Origin: an uncultured Collinsella sp.
GTDB taxonomy: Bacteria > Actinomycetota > Coriobacteriia > Coriobacteriales > Coriobacteriaceae
Assembly (NCBI GenBank): GCA_959599095.1
Contig: CAUGGC010000003.1
Location: 1 to 64,000 of the forward strand
Direction of reading: 5' to 3'
DNA: 64,000 bases
Shown here: piece after piece, positions 24,943-33,544 of the stretch
Numbering within the stretch: position 1 is the stretch's first letter
How the letters are laid out: each line of letters opens with the position of its first letter
Program-made: the position numbers and the translations under genes
Notes under the pieces: model-generated
What the model saw: the letters and a program-made list of their open reading frames with translations, nothing else
The model's database searches: none
What the model was told of the DNA's origin: nothing

Positions 24943-25617
24943 CTAGCGACGCTCATCCGTCGGTGCGCCCTCGACGATCGCGATGCCCGCCGATGCGCCT
25001 AACGCGCTGGCGCCGGCCTCGATGAATGCGCAAGCCTCTTCGTAATTATGGATACCGCCCGCCGCCTTGATTGCCACGGCATCGCCGAGCACCTCGTGCA
25101 TCAGCCGCACGTCCTCGAGCTTAGCACCGCCAAAGCTTCTGCCGGTCGATGTCTTAAGGAATCCCGGCTTGGCCTCCAGCGCGATCTCGCATACACGGCG
25201 CTTGGCGGCGTCGTCGCCGTCCAGCTTGCACATCTCGACGATTACCTTGTCAGTGATGCCATGCGCGCGACAAAAATCAGCAATGGTAGTCATCTCGCGC
25301 TCGATGGCATCAAAATCGCGGTTCTCGATCGACCCCTGATTCAAAACGTAGTCAATCTCGGTAAAGCCACACGCAGCGTATTCCTCAAACCTCGCAAGCT
25401 TCTCCTCAAGCGTCATAGTGCCCTGGGGAAAGTCGATGGCGCCGGCAAGGATGATGTCAGAGCCCTCGAGCATGGCGCGGCCCGTCTCGTACTCCTGAAG
25501 GTTCGCGAATACGCAGCGAAAGTTGTACTTTAACGCCTTCTCGACATACTGCTCAAACGTGTCCTCGGGGGCATCGATATAGTCGATGTATTTATTGATG
25601 GGTTTGGCAAGTGTCAT
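24943..25617 (-). CDS. deoC: Deoxyribose-phosphate aldolase
   Basis: A 224-residue class I aldolase that splits 2-deoxyribose 5-phosphate to acetaldehyde and glyceraldehyde 3-phosphate. The Schiff-base Lys is in PGFLKTSTGRS, and a second Lys in AIKAAGG helps activate it. ILAGAIDFPQGTMTLEEK and IDYVLNQG are family segments. It is a single gene here, without the usual deoxynucleoside kinase or phosphorylase neighbours. Confidence 0.92.
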   Translation of the reverse strand: MTLAKPINKYIDYIDAPEDTFEQYVEKALKYNFRCVFANLQEYETGRAMLEGSDIILAGAIDFPQGTMTLEEKLARFEEYAACGFTEIDYVLNQGSIENRDFDAIEREMTTIADFCRAHGITDKVIVEMCKLDGDDAAKRRVCEIALEAKPGFLKTSTGRSFGGAKLEDVRLMHEVLGDAVAIKAAGGIHNYEEACAFIEAGASALGASAGIAIVEGAPTDERR

Positions 25618-26373
25618 GCTGGGCCTCCTTGTTCAGGACTGACAACCGATTCGTGGTTTCACGCGAAATACCACGTTCAATGTACGCCCGACATACAAGG
25701 ACAGCGTCCGCATTCCGACAAGTGGTATGAAATTAGCTGTAAACGTATATTTACAGACAGCGAATGGCACCGCACGCGGATGCCGACAGCAAGACATCCC
25801 CCCTCAATACACCCTCATGCCCCTTTACTGTTTGCGGCCAGAAATGATGAGCTGCACAACGTCGTTAGCGGTCGAATTCGACCTCTGACGACGTCACGCG
25901 ACTCATCGTATCCGACCGACAACAGAAAAGGGGCACGTTCGCATAGCGTGGCGCGTGACGGTTGCAAAACCACCCCATTTGAAACAAACGCAAAAAAGTA
26001 CTTGCAAAGACGCGTTCCGACATATAAGTTGATAAAAGACCGCCGTTGCGGTTTTAAGTAGATCGAGCATATGAAATTTCAGTTTTTAGCGTGTAAGAGA
26101 AAGAAGATCGGCAAAGTACAACCCCAAACGCAATGACAACTTAATGAGGTAACTGCCACATGTGAGGCACCCAGGGCATTGCTGTCTCGATTTTGAGCAC
26201 GATGCCTTCCGCCTTGCATGGGCCGTTCCATCCCGCCCCTGCAGCAACTGCCTCACGGGCTCATTGAAAACCGCATAGCACCCCAACGTCAGCACATCAC
26301 CCACGGCAAGCACATCACTCACGACAACCAACACATCAACAAACAGCACGAACATCAACCGATTGGAGAAGCT
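25618..26373. other. 756-bp intergenic region upstream of the ClpP-VirD4 cassette
   Basis: No credible gene. It holds the palindrome at 25737-25756, an AT-rich segment with a small hairpin ACCGC-CGTT-GCGGT followed by TTTT (26040-26055), and a C/A-rich, almost G-free stretch (about 26290-26360) that would be an unstructured leader of the following gene. A 93-codon frame at 25780 lacks a ribosome site and reads as random. Confidence 0.55.
25737..25756. promoter_or_regulatory. Palindrome CTGTAAA-N6-TTTACAG, candidate operator
   Basis: Two perfect 7-nt arms, 120 bp upstream of deoC, in an AT-rich context suitable for a promoter. It is likely a repressor site for deoC; the regulator is not in the window. 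Confidence 0.45.
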
Positions 26374-27264
26374 ATGACAAACCACCGCGCTGAAGACGGC
26401 GATAAGAAAAGCATTCTGGATGCCCGCATTGAGCGAGCATATGCAAACGAATATGACGCCGCCTTTGCCGCCGCGACCATCAAGAACTACGCGTCGCTAC
26501 CGCTCGCGACGATCTTGGCCGACCACCCTCAACTGCTGAAGCGCTGTACAAAGATCATGGGCGACCCCGACATTCGCAAGCTGACAGACCCCTATGCCCC
26601 AAAACGCGACAACGATTCGTACGTTCTTACCGTAGGCTGCCTAGCCCATATGCTTACGGCGCTCGACACGAAACTCAAGCTCGAATGGGAACCCGACGAG
26701 CGTCATGAACTCGAAAGCAAGCGGAACACCCTGCGCACCGCACTGTTCCTTCCGTTGGACGGCCTCAAGCGCTGCAAAGTCGAGCTCAATACACAGGCGC
26801 GGCAAAAGCCCGGGACCACAGGGCAGAAAACTCCAAGACCCCATGCGGCCATCGTCGACCGCAACCGATATAACCGCATGACCGCGCATTTTTCTGCCGA
26901 GGGAGCAGCCATAAGGACGCTGATCGACCTGCTGTGCCTCCCGAGCATCAACGAGCTATTTGAGGGCTATCTCGCCCTTGTTCCCGCGACGGCACCCAAG
27001 TCGGTAGCAAAGATCATCGAGACCTGCAGACGCCAGTTTGAGCGCCATCGCAATGGCAGCGAGATGAACGCCAGCATCGCGCAGTACTACGCGGCTCATT
27101 ACAAAAATGACGGATGTGCCCCTGTCGAGCATCAGCTGCGGCTCGCCTACACCACGCCCGCCGCAACGCTCTATCGCTTTGGAGCCCTTGGCGCTTGCGA
27201 GCCGCACGAACAGGCAGCCTGCCCCACAACCGAGCTCGATCTCAGGCTCGGACGAACCCTGTAG
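26374..27264 (+). CDS. Unknown 296-residue protein, first gene of the ClpP-VirD4 cassette
   Basis: I do not recognise this protein. It is soluble, charged and mostly helical, with no signal peptide or membrane segment. Visible features are a Lys/Arg/Asp-rich N-terminus (DKKSILDARIERAYANEYDAAF), a central basic stretch (ARQKPGTTGQKTPRPHA, about 148-164), and IIETCRRQFERHRNGSEMNASIAQYYAAHY near residue 215-245. The start 26374 follows TTGGAGAAGC; the preceding 150 bp are C/A-rich non-coding leader. It lies 63 bp ahead of the ClpP-like gene, same direction, and is probably co-transcribed. Confidence 0.75.
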   Translation: MTNHRAEDGDKKSILDARIERAYANEYDAAFAAATIKNYASLPLATILADHPQLLKRCTKIMGDPDIRKLTDPYAPKRDNDSYVLTVGCLAHMLTALDTKLKLEWEPDERHELESKRNTLRTALFLPLDGLKRCKVELNTQARQKPGTTGQKTPRPHAAIVDRNRYNRMTAHFSAEGAAIRTLIDLLCLPSINELFEGYLALVPATAPKSVAKIIETCRRQFERHRNGSEMNASIAQYYAAHYKNDGCAPVEHQLRLAYTTPAATLYRFGALGACEPHEQAACPTTELDLRLGRTL

Positions 27265-27327
27265 CCCGCCAGCCCCTCCGCGGGCAACAATCCTATTCCA
27301 CAACACAACCAACAGAAAGGAGTCCTC

Positions 27328-27944
27328 ATGGACACCAATCATTCCCCCATCATCAGCCCCCTCACCATGCGTGAATCCGCCCGAGGCATCACGCTCACCA
27401 GCATTTACGATGAGATGCTCGCCCGTCGCGAGCTCTCCGTCATGGGAAACATCGAAACCCCGATGGCCCACGACCTATGCCAGCAGATCCGCCTGCTCGA
27501 TGCCACCGACTCCAGCCGCCCCATCACCATATTTGTCGCCAGCGCCGGCGGAAGCGTGCGATCGGGCCTTGCGATCTATGACGCCATGCGCCTCGCATCG
27601 TGCCCCATCCGCACCGTCTGCCTGGAATTCGCCGCGTCCATGGGCGCCGTGATCTTTATGGGCGGCGACGATCGCCGTATGGCGCCCCATGCAGAGCTCA
27701 TGATTCACGACCCGCTGATCCCCAGGGGGCAGGCGGCTCGGCACTTGCGCTGCAGGAAACCAGCCGGCGTCTCATGCAGACCCGCAAGACCCTCACGCAA
27801 ATCCTCTCGGACCGCAGCGGCCTCACGCCCAAGCGCATCCAGTCCCTCACTGCAAAAGACACCTACCTTTCGGCCGAGCGCGCCGTCGAGCTCGGCTTTG
27901 CCCACGAAATCCTCTCGACCACCAAGGAGGTCGCCCATGTCTAA
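27328..27944 (+). pseudogene. ClpP-like serine protease gene with a single frameshift
   Basis: The first 131 residues are a ClpP/SppA-type serine protease: FVASAGGSVRSGLAIYDAM, catalytic Ser104 in EFAASMGAVIF and His127 in AELMIHDPLI. At 27718-27730 (CCCC then GGGGG) the frame breaks. The rest, with the presumed catalytic Asp (LTAKDTYLSAERAVELGFAHEIL), continues in the -1 frame to a stop at 27944. Joining the frames gives 205 residues, the normal ClpP length. Translation would otherwise read into the next gene's frame. The repaired stop overlaps the VirD4-like start by 8 bp, and AAGGAGG precedes that start. A programmed -1 shift is possible, but no standard slippery heptamer fits the reading phase. 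Confidence 0.75.
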
Positions 27945-29241
27945 CCTCGCCAGCCGTCTCGCCGCATCTGAGTCCGCATCGTCCACCATCCTCGCCAAGG
28001 ATCGAACGCTTTCCTGCGACACCCGCCAAACGGGACTCAACAACAATGCACTTGTGATCGGCCCCTCGGGAGCCGGCAAGACCCGAAACGTCCTCAAGCC
28101 CAACCTGCTGCAAATGAACGCAAGCTACATCGTGCTCGACACCAAAGGCACGCTCTGTCGCGAAGTGGGACCCGTGCTGGCAGCCCACGGTTACCGCGTG
28201 CAATGTCTCAACTTCGCCGACCTCAACACCGTCCCGGCCCTTGCGCCCGGCATCGAGCGCTGCGGCTACAACCCCCTGAGGCACATTCACCGCAAGGCGG
28301 ACGGCAGGCCCAACCAGCAGGACATCCTCTCGGTGGCAAAGGCCATCTGCCCCATCGAGGACAACAACCAGCCTTTTTGGGATCATGCGGCGGCAAACCT
28401 GCTGTCGTGTCTTATCGCCTACGTCACCGAACAGCTACCCGCCGACGAGCAGACGATCAGCTCGGTCATCAAGCTGATCGAGCACCTGCAGGACGGTGCC
28501 ACAGGTCGATTGTTTGACGACCTGATCACGACCGACCCCCAAAGCTATGCCCTCTCGCTATGGCGGCGCTACGCCATTACGCAAAATGCCGAGCGCATGC
28601 ACGCGAGCATCGTCGGCATCCTTGCCGAAAAGGTCATGTGTCTGGGATTCGACGGTGCGGCACAGCTCTATCGTGAGTGCCATCAGGTGGACTTCGCTTC
28701 CATGGGACACACCCCCTGCGCCCTGTTTGTAACCGTGAGCGATATTGACCGCAATCTCGATCCGCTGACCGGCCTCTTTATTTCGCAGGCGTTTATGGGC
28801 CTCATTCGTGAGGCCGATAGGCAGCCCGACGGCAGCCTGCCCGTGCCCGTGCGCTTTATGCTCGATGACTTCGCAAATCTGCAGATCCCCCAGATCGACA
28901 ACGTGCTCTCGATTATCCGAAGCCGCAACATCTGGGCAACGCTGCTGCTGCAGTCGACCAACCAGCTCGATGCGCTCTATGGCGAGGCACGCGCACGCTC
29001 CATCATGGGCAACTGCGACACGCATCTGGTGCTGGCGTTCCAGGATCCCGAGAGCGCCCGGGTGTTTTCCGACCGCGCCGACGCGCTGCCCAGCACGCTC
29101 ATGGCGACGCCGATCGATCGCTCGTGGCTCTTTGTGCGCGGCTGCACTCCCGAACAGGTCGAGCGCTTTAGGCTCGAAGACCATCCGCTCTACGGGGAGC
29201 TGCCCGAGGCGCAGCGAGGCCATGCGGAGGCCGAGCTCTAG
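27937..29241 (+). CDS. VirD4/TraG-like coupling ATPase lacking membrane anchor
   Basis: A 434-residue P-loop ATPase of the conjugative coupling-protein family. Walker A GPSGAGKTRN is at 42-51; YIVLDTKGTL follows at 64-73, Walker B-like VRFMLDDFANL at 305-315, and LLLQSTNQLDALYG holds the sensor Gln. Most coupling proteins have an N-terminal membrane domain; this one starts almost directly at the Walker strand. The frame is open upstream to 27328, but AAGGAGG just before 27937 marks this as the start. Overlap with the repaired clpP-like frame is 8 bp. No relaxase or type IV secretion gene is nearby. Confidence 0.85.
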   Translation: MSNLASRLAASESASSTILAKDRTLSCDTRQTGLNNNALVIGPSGAGKTRNVLKPNLLQMNASYIVLDTKGTLCREVGPVLAAHGYRVQCLNFADLNTVPALAPGIERCGYNPLRHIHRKADGRPNQQDILSVAKAICPIEDNNQPFWDHAAANLLSCLIAYVTEQLPADEQTISSVIKLIEHLQDGATGRLFDDLITTDPQSYALSLWRRYAITQNAERMHASIVGILAEKVMCLGFDGAAQLYRECHQVDFASMGHTPCALFVTVSDIDRNLDPLTGLFISQAFMGLIREADRQPDGSLPVPVRFMLDDFANLQIPQIDNVLSIIRSRNIWATLLLQSTNQLDALYGEARARSIMGNCDTHLVLAFQDPESARVFSDRADALPSTLMATPIDRSWLFVRGCTPEQVERFRLEDHPLYGELPEAQRGHAEAEL

Positions 29242-29319
29242 ACGCAGGGCCCTCGCAGCACGCGACGCTCCGGCGAAGATCCTTAAAGGCCGTGCGCCCC
29301 GGGGCCACGGCAAAGCAAA

Positions 29320-29350
29320 GGGGCCCGCATCCGATGGGATACGGGCCCCT
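29320..29350. terminator. Bidirectional terminator between the cassette and pgi
   Basis: GGGGCCCG.ATCC / GGAT.CGGGCCCC stem with GATG loop between the convergent VirD4-like and pgi genes. Confidence 0.85.
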
Positions 29351-29382
29351 GACTATAAGGCGCGATGCGTTAACAGCAGCGA

Positions 29383-31077
29383 CTACTTGCGGTGAGCGCG
29401 GTAGAACTCGATGAGCGCCTGGGTCGAAGCGTCCTGCTCGGCCTTGGCGGCGTCGTCATGGAAGGCTGGAGTGATCTGCTTGGCAAGCTGCTTGCCCAGC
29501 TCGACGCCCCACTGGTCGTAGGAGTCGATACCCCAGACCGTGCCCTCGACAAACGTGATGTGCTCGTACAGGGCGATGAGCTCGCCGAGTGCGAACGGGG
29601 TCAACGTGTCGCCAAAGATCGAGGTCGTCGGACGGTTGCCCTCAAAGCAGCGGGCCGGGACGATCTGCTCGGGCGTGCCCTCGGCGCGCACCTCATCGGC
29701 CGTCTTACCAAAGGCGAGCGCCTTGGTCTGGGCCAGGAAGTTGCCCAGGAACAGCTCGTGCACGTCCTGGCCGCTGTCGGTCGCAGGGTTGGCGGTATTG
29801 GCGAAGGCAATGAAATCGGCCGGGACCACCACGGTGCCCTGGTGCAGCAGCTGGTAGAAGGCGTGCTGACCGTTGGTGCCGGGCTCGCCCCAGAAGATCT
29901 CACCGGTGTCGGAGGTCACGGCGCTGCCGTCCCAGCGGACATGCTTGCCGTTGGACTCCATGGTGAGCTGCTGCAGGTAGGCCGGGAAACGATGCAGGTA
30001 CTGGCAGTACGGCAGCACGGCGTGGCTCTTGGAACCGAAGAAGTTGACGTACCAGACGTTGAGCAGGCCCATCAGCGCAACGGCATTGTTCTCGAGCGGC
30101 GTGTTGCAGAAGTACTCGTCGATAGCGTGGAAGCCCTCGAGGAACTGCTGGAAGCGCTCGGGACCGAGCACGACGATCAGCGACAGGCCCACGGCGGAGT
30201 CGACGGAGTAGCGGCCGCCGACCCAGTTCCAGAAGCCGAAGGCGTTGGCGGGGTCGATACCGAAGGCCTCAACCTTCTCGAGTGCGGTGGAAACGGCGAC
30301 GAAGTGCTTTGCCACGGCCTCGGCGTTCTGCTCATCGGAGCCGTCGATGGCGCCCTGGACCTTGAGCTGCTCGAGCATCCAGGTCTTGACCTCGCGGGCG
30401 TTGGTGAGGGTCTCGAGCGTGGTGAAGGTCTTGGAGACGATGATCACGAGCGTGGTCTCGGGATCCAGGCCCTTAAGCTTCTCGGCCTGGTCGTTGGGGT
30501 CGATGTTGGAGATATAGCGGCAGTCGATACCGGCGTCGGCATAGGGACGCAGAGCCTCGTAGGCCATGACCGGGCCCAGATCGGAGCCGCCGATGCCGAT
30601 GGACACCAGGTGCTCGATCTTCTTGCCGGTAACGCCCTTCCACTCACCGGAGCGCACGCGCTCGGCGAAGGCATACATGCGGTCGAGGACCTCGTGCACG
30701 TCGGCGACGACATCCTGGCCGTCGACGATGAGCTGGCCCCTCTCGGTTGCGGGGCGGCGAAGCGCGGTGTGCAGGACGGCGCGGTCCTCGGTGGTGTTAA
30801 TGTGCTCGCCGGAGAACATGGCGTCGCGGCGCTCCTCGAGCTTCACCTCGCGGGCAAGATCGCACAGCAGCTTGACGGTCTCATCGGTCACCAGGTTCTT
30901 CGACAGATCGAAGTGCAGGTCACCGGCGTCAAAGCTCAGCTTGTTCACGCGCTCGGCATCGGCAGCGAACCAGGCCTTGAGGTCGATACCATCGGCCTCG
31001 AGCTTCTCCTGATGAGCCTCGAGTGCCTTCCAAGCGGCAGTCGACGTAGCATCGATAGGTGCGGCAACAGTTGCCAT
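29383..31077 (-). CDS. pgi: Glucose-6-phosphate isomerase
   Basis: A 564-residue cytosolic enzyme interconverting glucose 6-phosphate and fructose 6-phosphate, the entry of frl-derived glucose 6-phosphate into glycolysis. SIGIGGSDLGP and VIIVSKTFTTLETL are the sugar-phosphate loops, GGRYSVDSAVGLS and GEPGTNGQHAFYQLLHQG are the catalytic signatures, and QWGVELGKQLAKQI is the C-terminal signature. Start 31077 follows GAGGAGG. Length fits the long bacterial form. Confidence 0.96.
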   Translation of the reverse strand: MATVAAPIDATSTAAWKALEAHQEKLEADGIDLKAWFAADAERVNKLSFDAGDLHFDLSKNLVTDETVKLLCDLAREVKLEERRDAMFSGEHINTTEDRAVLHTALRRPATERGQLIVDGQDVVADVHEVLDRMYAFAERVRSGEWKGVTGKKIEHLVSIGIGGSDLGPVMAYEALRPYADAGIDCRYISNIDPNDQAEKLKGLDPETTLVIIVSKTFTTLETLTNAREVKTWMLEQLKVQGAIDGSDEQNAEAVAKHFVAVSTALEKVEAFGIDPANAFGFWNWVGGRYSVDSAVGLSLIVVLGPERFQQFLEGFHAIDEYFCNTPLENNAVALMGLLNVWYVNFFGSKSHAVLPYCQYLHRFPAYLQQLTMESNGKHVRWDGSAVTSDTGEIFWGEPGTNGQHAFYQLLHQGTVVVPADFIAFANTANPATDSGQDVHELFLGNFLAQTKALAFGKTADEVRAEGTPEQIVPARCFEGNRPTTSIFGDTLTPFALGELIALYEHITFVEGTVWGIDSYDQWGVELGKQLAKQITPAFHDDAAKAEQDASTQALIEFYRAHRK

Positions 31078-31200
31078 AGAGTCCTCCTCAGCATACGGGC
31101 GCACGCCTCCATGCGCCCGGACATTCAGATGCCACTATTCTAGCGCAGGTCAAGACTACAATCAGCGAGCGTTGCCAATCGGCCCCCAAACGGCAACCGA

Positions 31201-31230
31201 TCAAAAAGGGACAGGCTTATTTTGGCAGGT
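31201..31230 (+). repeat. 30-nt repeat, left partner around the ADH-like gene
   Basis: TCAAAAAGGGACAGG then TTATTTTGGCAGGT. An inverted copy at 31929-31958 matches at 26 of 30 positions. The core GGGACAGG-TT is shared with the repeats around the DUF2974 gene at 1243 and 2469. It also pairs imperfectly with CCAAAAATAACCCGTCCTTTT just downstream (31244-31266), forming a possible hairpin. Confidence 0.7.
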
Positions 31231-31276
31231 CAAACGCTTTACCAACCAAAAATAACCCGTCCTTTTATGGCAAATA

Positions 31277-31852
31277 TTAGGCCGCGGCGCAGACGCTACC
31301 GAGTAACTCACGCAGAGGAGACCCGATGCCCTCCAGCAGTTCGGGCGCGATAATGGCAAAAACGGGAACCTCGCCGGTGCCCACGACAGCAGGCACCTTG
31401 CCCTCCGAGACAATGCATCCATAAGGCACAAAGCCGTCTTCGCCGGCATCGAGCGCCGCCATGCGACGCGCGAGCTCGCGCGCAAAGCCGGCAGTATCGG
31501 CATCGCCAATCGCCAGGACAAAGTCCACGCCTTCGTCGGTCGCCAGGGCTACGGCCTCATCGACCAAATCGTCTCCCCCATCGCCCCCGACCAAGCCGCA
31601 GCGAAAAAGCACGCGTTCGAGTAGAGCTCGATCAAGCGAGCCGAGCGCCGCCGAGACGAGCTCATCGTGCGTATGTTTGTCACCGCCCAACACGACCAGC
31701 GCCTTGGTGCCACCGTAGTGAGCGACCAATCGTCCGCACCAGCGAGCCACGTCTCCATCCGCAACAAGGCGCGTCGGCATACCAAACCCATAATTGACCA
31801 TCTTTTCCACAACCCTTCCGTGCGTATAGGCGGTATCAATCGTTAGGCTCAT
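31277..31852 (-). CDS. Truncated/divergent iron-alcohol-dehydrogenase-like protein
   Basis: A 191-residue protein matching only the NAD-binding half of iron-containing alcohol dehydrogenases: NYGFGMPTRLVADGD, then TKALVVLGGDKHTHDELVSAALGSL and GVDFVLAIGDADTAGFARELA where the family normally has GGGSxxDxAK. The whole C-terminal metal-binding domain is absent, so dehydrogenase activity is doubtful. The frame is open from a proper ATG to a stop, without disruption; it may be a decayed gene or a repurposed domain. The ribosome site is weak. The gene is bracketed by 30-nt inverted repeats. Confidence 0.6.
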   Translation of the reverse strand: MSLTIDTAYTHGRVVEKMVNYGFGMPTRLVADGDVARWCGRLVAHYGGTKALVVLGGDKHTHDELVSAALGSLDRALLERVLFRCGLVGGDGGDDLVDEAVALATDEGVDFVLAIGDADTAGFARELARRMAALDAGEDGFVPYGCIVSEGKVPAVVGTGEVPVFAIIAPELLEGIGSPLRELLGSVCAAA

Positions 31853-31928
31853 GCTACGAAGCGAGGTTTTCCGAGCTGTTTCGCACTCTTTAGAGCTGCG
31901 TTAAAACCCGATCCAACCGCACGACCAT

Positions 31929-31958
31929 ACCTACCAAAACAAACCAGTCCCTTTTTGA
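31929..31958 (-). repeat. 30-nt repeat, right partner around the ADH-like gene
   Basis: Inverted relative to 31201-31230; read on the minus strand TCAAAAAGGGACTGG then TTGTTTTGGTAGGT. It lies 77 bp upstream of the ADH-like start and just before the SOS promoter at 31965. Confidence 0.7.
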
Positions 31959-31964
31959 CAGGTT

Positions 31965-32024
31965 TTGACGACGTCCGGACGAGCGGGTATTATCGAACAG
32001 GTATTCGATAAGAACATGTGTTTG
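31965..32024 (+). promoter_or_regulatory. SOS promoter with two LexA boxes
   Basis: TTGACG (31965-31970), a 17-bp spacer and TATTAT (31988-31993) form a strong promoter. CGAAC-AGGT-ATTCG (31994-32007) and AGAAC-ATGT-GTTTG (32011-32024) match the Gram-positive LexA site CGAAC-N4-GTTCG at 9 of 10 and 8 of 10 fixed positions. Both sit over the start of transcription, so LexA would repress. Confidence 0.8.
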
Positions 32025-32038
32025 ATGAAAGGACACGG

Positions 32039-33544
32039 ATGGCGCACGAGCAGCACACCTATATCTGCATCGACCTCAAGACGTTTTATGCCAGCGTCGA
32101 GTGCGTCGACCGTGGGCTCGATCCGCTCACCACCAACCTGGTCGTTGCCGACGAATCGCGCGGGCGCACGACCATCTGCCTCGCCATCACGCAGGCCATG
32201 AAGGACTTAGGGATTCACAATCGCTGCCGCCTATTCGAGATTCCCGATGGTATCGACTACATCACGGCCGTACCGCGCATGCAGCACTATATGGAGGTGT
32301 CGGCGCAAATCTACGGCATCTATCTGGAATACGTAAGTCCGCAAGACATTCACGTCTATTCAATCGATGAATGCTTTATCGACGTGACGCCCTATCTGGA
32401 CCTCTATCACACAGATGCGGAAGGGTTCGCCTGCACGCTGCGCGACGAGGTCCTCGCGCGCACCGGCATCACGGCGACGGTCGGCATCGGCCCCAACCTA
32501 TTCCAGGCCAAGGTAGCGCTCGACATTACCGCCAAGCACGTACCCAGCCGCATCGGCATACTCGACGACGAGACCTTTCGCAAGGAGATCTGGCCCCATC
32601 GTCCCATCACCGATATCTGGGGCATCGGTCCCGGCGTGGCAGCCCGCCTCGAGAAATACGGCGTCTACGATCTGATGGGCGTCGCGGCGCTCGACGAAAA
32701 CCTGCTTTACGACGAGCTCGGCGTCAATGCCGAATATCTCATCGACCATGCCTTCGGGCGCGAGCCGACAACCATCGCCGATATCCAAGCCTATCGCCCG
32801 CAAGCAACTTCGACCACCACAGGACAGGTGCTCTCGAAGGGTTATGCCTACGAACAGGCCTATACCGTCTTGCGCGAGATGGTCGACAACGCCGTTTTAG
32901 ACTTGGTCGATAAGCACGTGGTCTGCGACAGCATCTCGCTCTTTGTGGGCTACGCGAGCGAACGCGCCGACATACGCCGCCTCGACGCCAGCGGTACAGC
33001 GCAGTATGTGGACGGATGCGGGCACCTGCGCTCGAGCACATCGAGTATCGAACCCACCGCAACCGCCGGCCCCGAGCTCGCGCCCCGTGCGCCCAAGCCC
33101 GTCCAGCGCGATGACGAACGGCGTCGCCTGGTGCGCGAAGCGCAGGCAATCGATGGCATCTTTGTGGGAGAGCATGGCGGCAAACCGCGCGGTGGCTATG
33201 CCGCACTCTTTGCGCACTCTAACGCCTCGCGAAAGCTGAGCGAGCGTACCAATTCGTTTAAGAAGATCATGGGCTATTTCGATGAGCTCTGGGCGCAGAC
33301 TGTCGATCCCAAACGACCGGTCAAGCGCATCAACCTGGGATTTGGCAACCTCATGCCCGAGGAATTTGCCACCATCGATCTATTCAGCGATATCGAGGCC
33401 GATGAGCGCGAGCGCGACCTGGCGCGCACCGTCCTGGCCGTGAAAGGCAAGTACGGCAAGAACGCGCTCGTCAAGGGATTAAGCTTTACCGCCGGCGCCA
33501 CCGCGCGCGAACGCAACGAACAAGTTGGAGGACACCGTGCCTAA
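32039..33544 (+). CDS. Y-family DNA polymerase (UmuC/UvrX-like)
   Basis: A 501-residue translesion polymerase. CIDLKTFYASVECVDRG holds the first catalytic Asp (residue 12); YSIDECFIDVTPY holds Asp110-Glu111. IWGIGPGVAARLEKYGV is the helix-hairpin-helix of the thumb. The little-finger domain contains an unusual insert (about 330-380, Ser/Thr/Pro and Arg-rich). Start 32039 follows AAAGGA. With the YolD gene that overlaps its end by 8 bp and LexA boxes upstream, this is an SOS operon like uvrX-yolD of Bacillus. Confidence 0.92.
   Translation: MAHEQHTYICIDLKTFYASVECVDRGLDPLTTNLVVADESRGRTTICLAITQAMKDLGIHNRCRLFEIPDGIDYITAVPRMQHYMEVSAQIYGIYLEYVSPQDIHVYSIDECFIDVTPYLDLYHTDAEGFACTLRDEVLARTGITATVGIGPNLFQAKVALDITAKHVPSRIGILDDETFRKEIWPHRPITDIWGIGPGVAARLEKYGVYDLMGVAALDENLLYDELGVNAEYLIDHAFGREPTTIADIQAYRPQATSTTTGQVLSKGYAYEQAYTVLREMVDNAVLDLVDKHVVCDSISLFVGYASERADIRRLDASGTAQYVDGCGHLRSSTSSIEPTATAGPELAPRAPKPVQRDDERRRLVREAQAIDGIFVGEHGGKPRGGYAALFAHSNASRKLSERTNSFKKIMGYFDELWAQTVDPKRPVKRINLGFGNLMPEEFATIDLFSDIEADERERDLARTVLAVKGKYGKNALVKGLSFTAGATARERNEQVGGHRA

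Noticed and set aside
25780..26061. 93-codon frame in the intergenic region before the ClpP-VirD4 cassette
   Set aside because: No ribosome site, random-looking composition and no family resemblance.
27715..27735. Programmed -1 frameshift in the ClpP-like gene as the default reading
   Set aside because: No X-XXY-YYZ heptamer fits the upstream reading phase, and I see no obvious pseudoknot. Kept as a possibility only.
26218..29241. Complete integrative conjugative element
   Set aside because: No integrase, relaxase, VirB4 or flanking attachment repeats were found around the VirD4-like gene.
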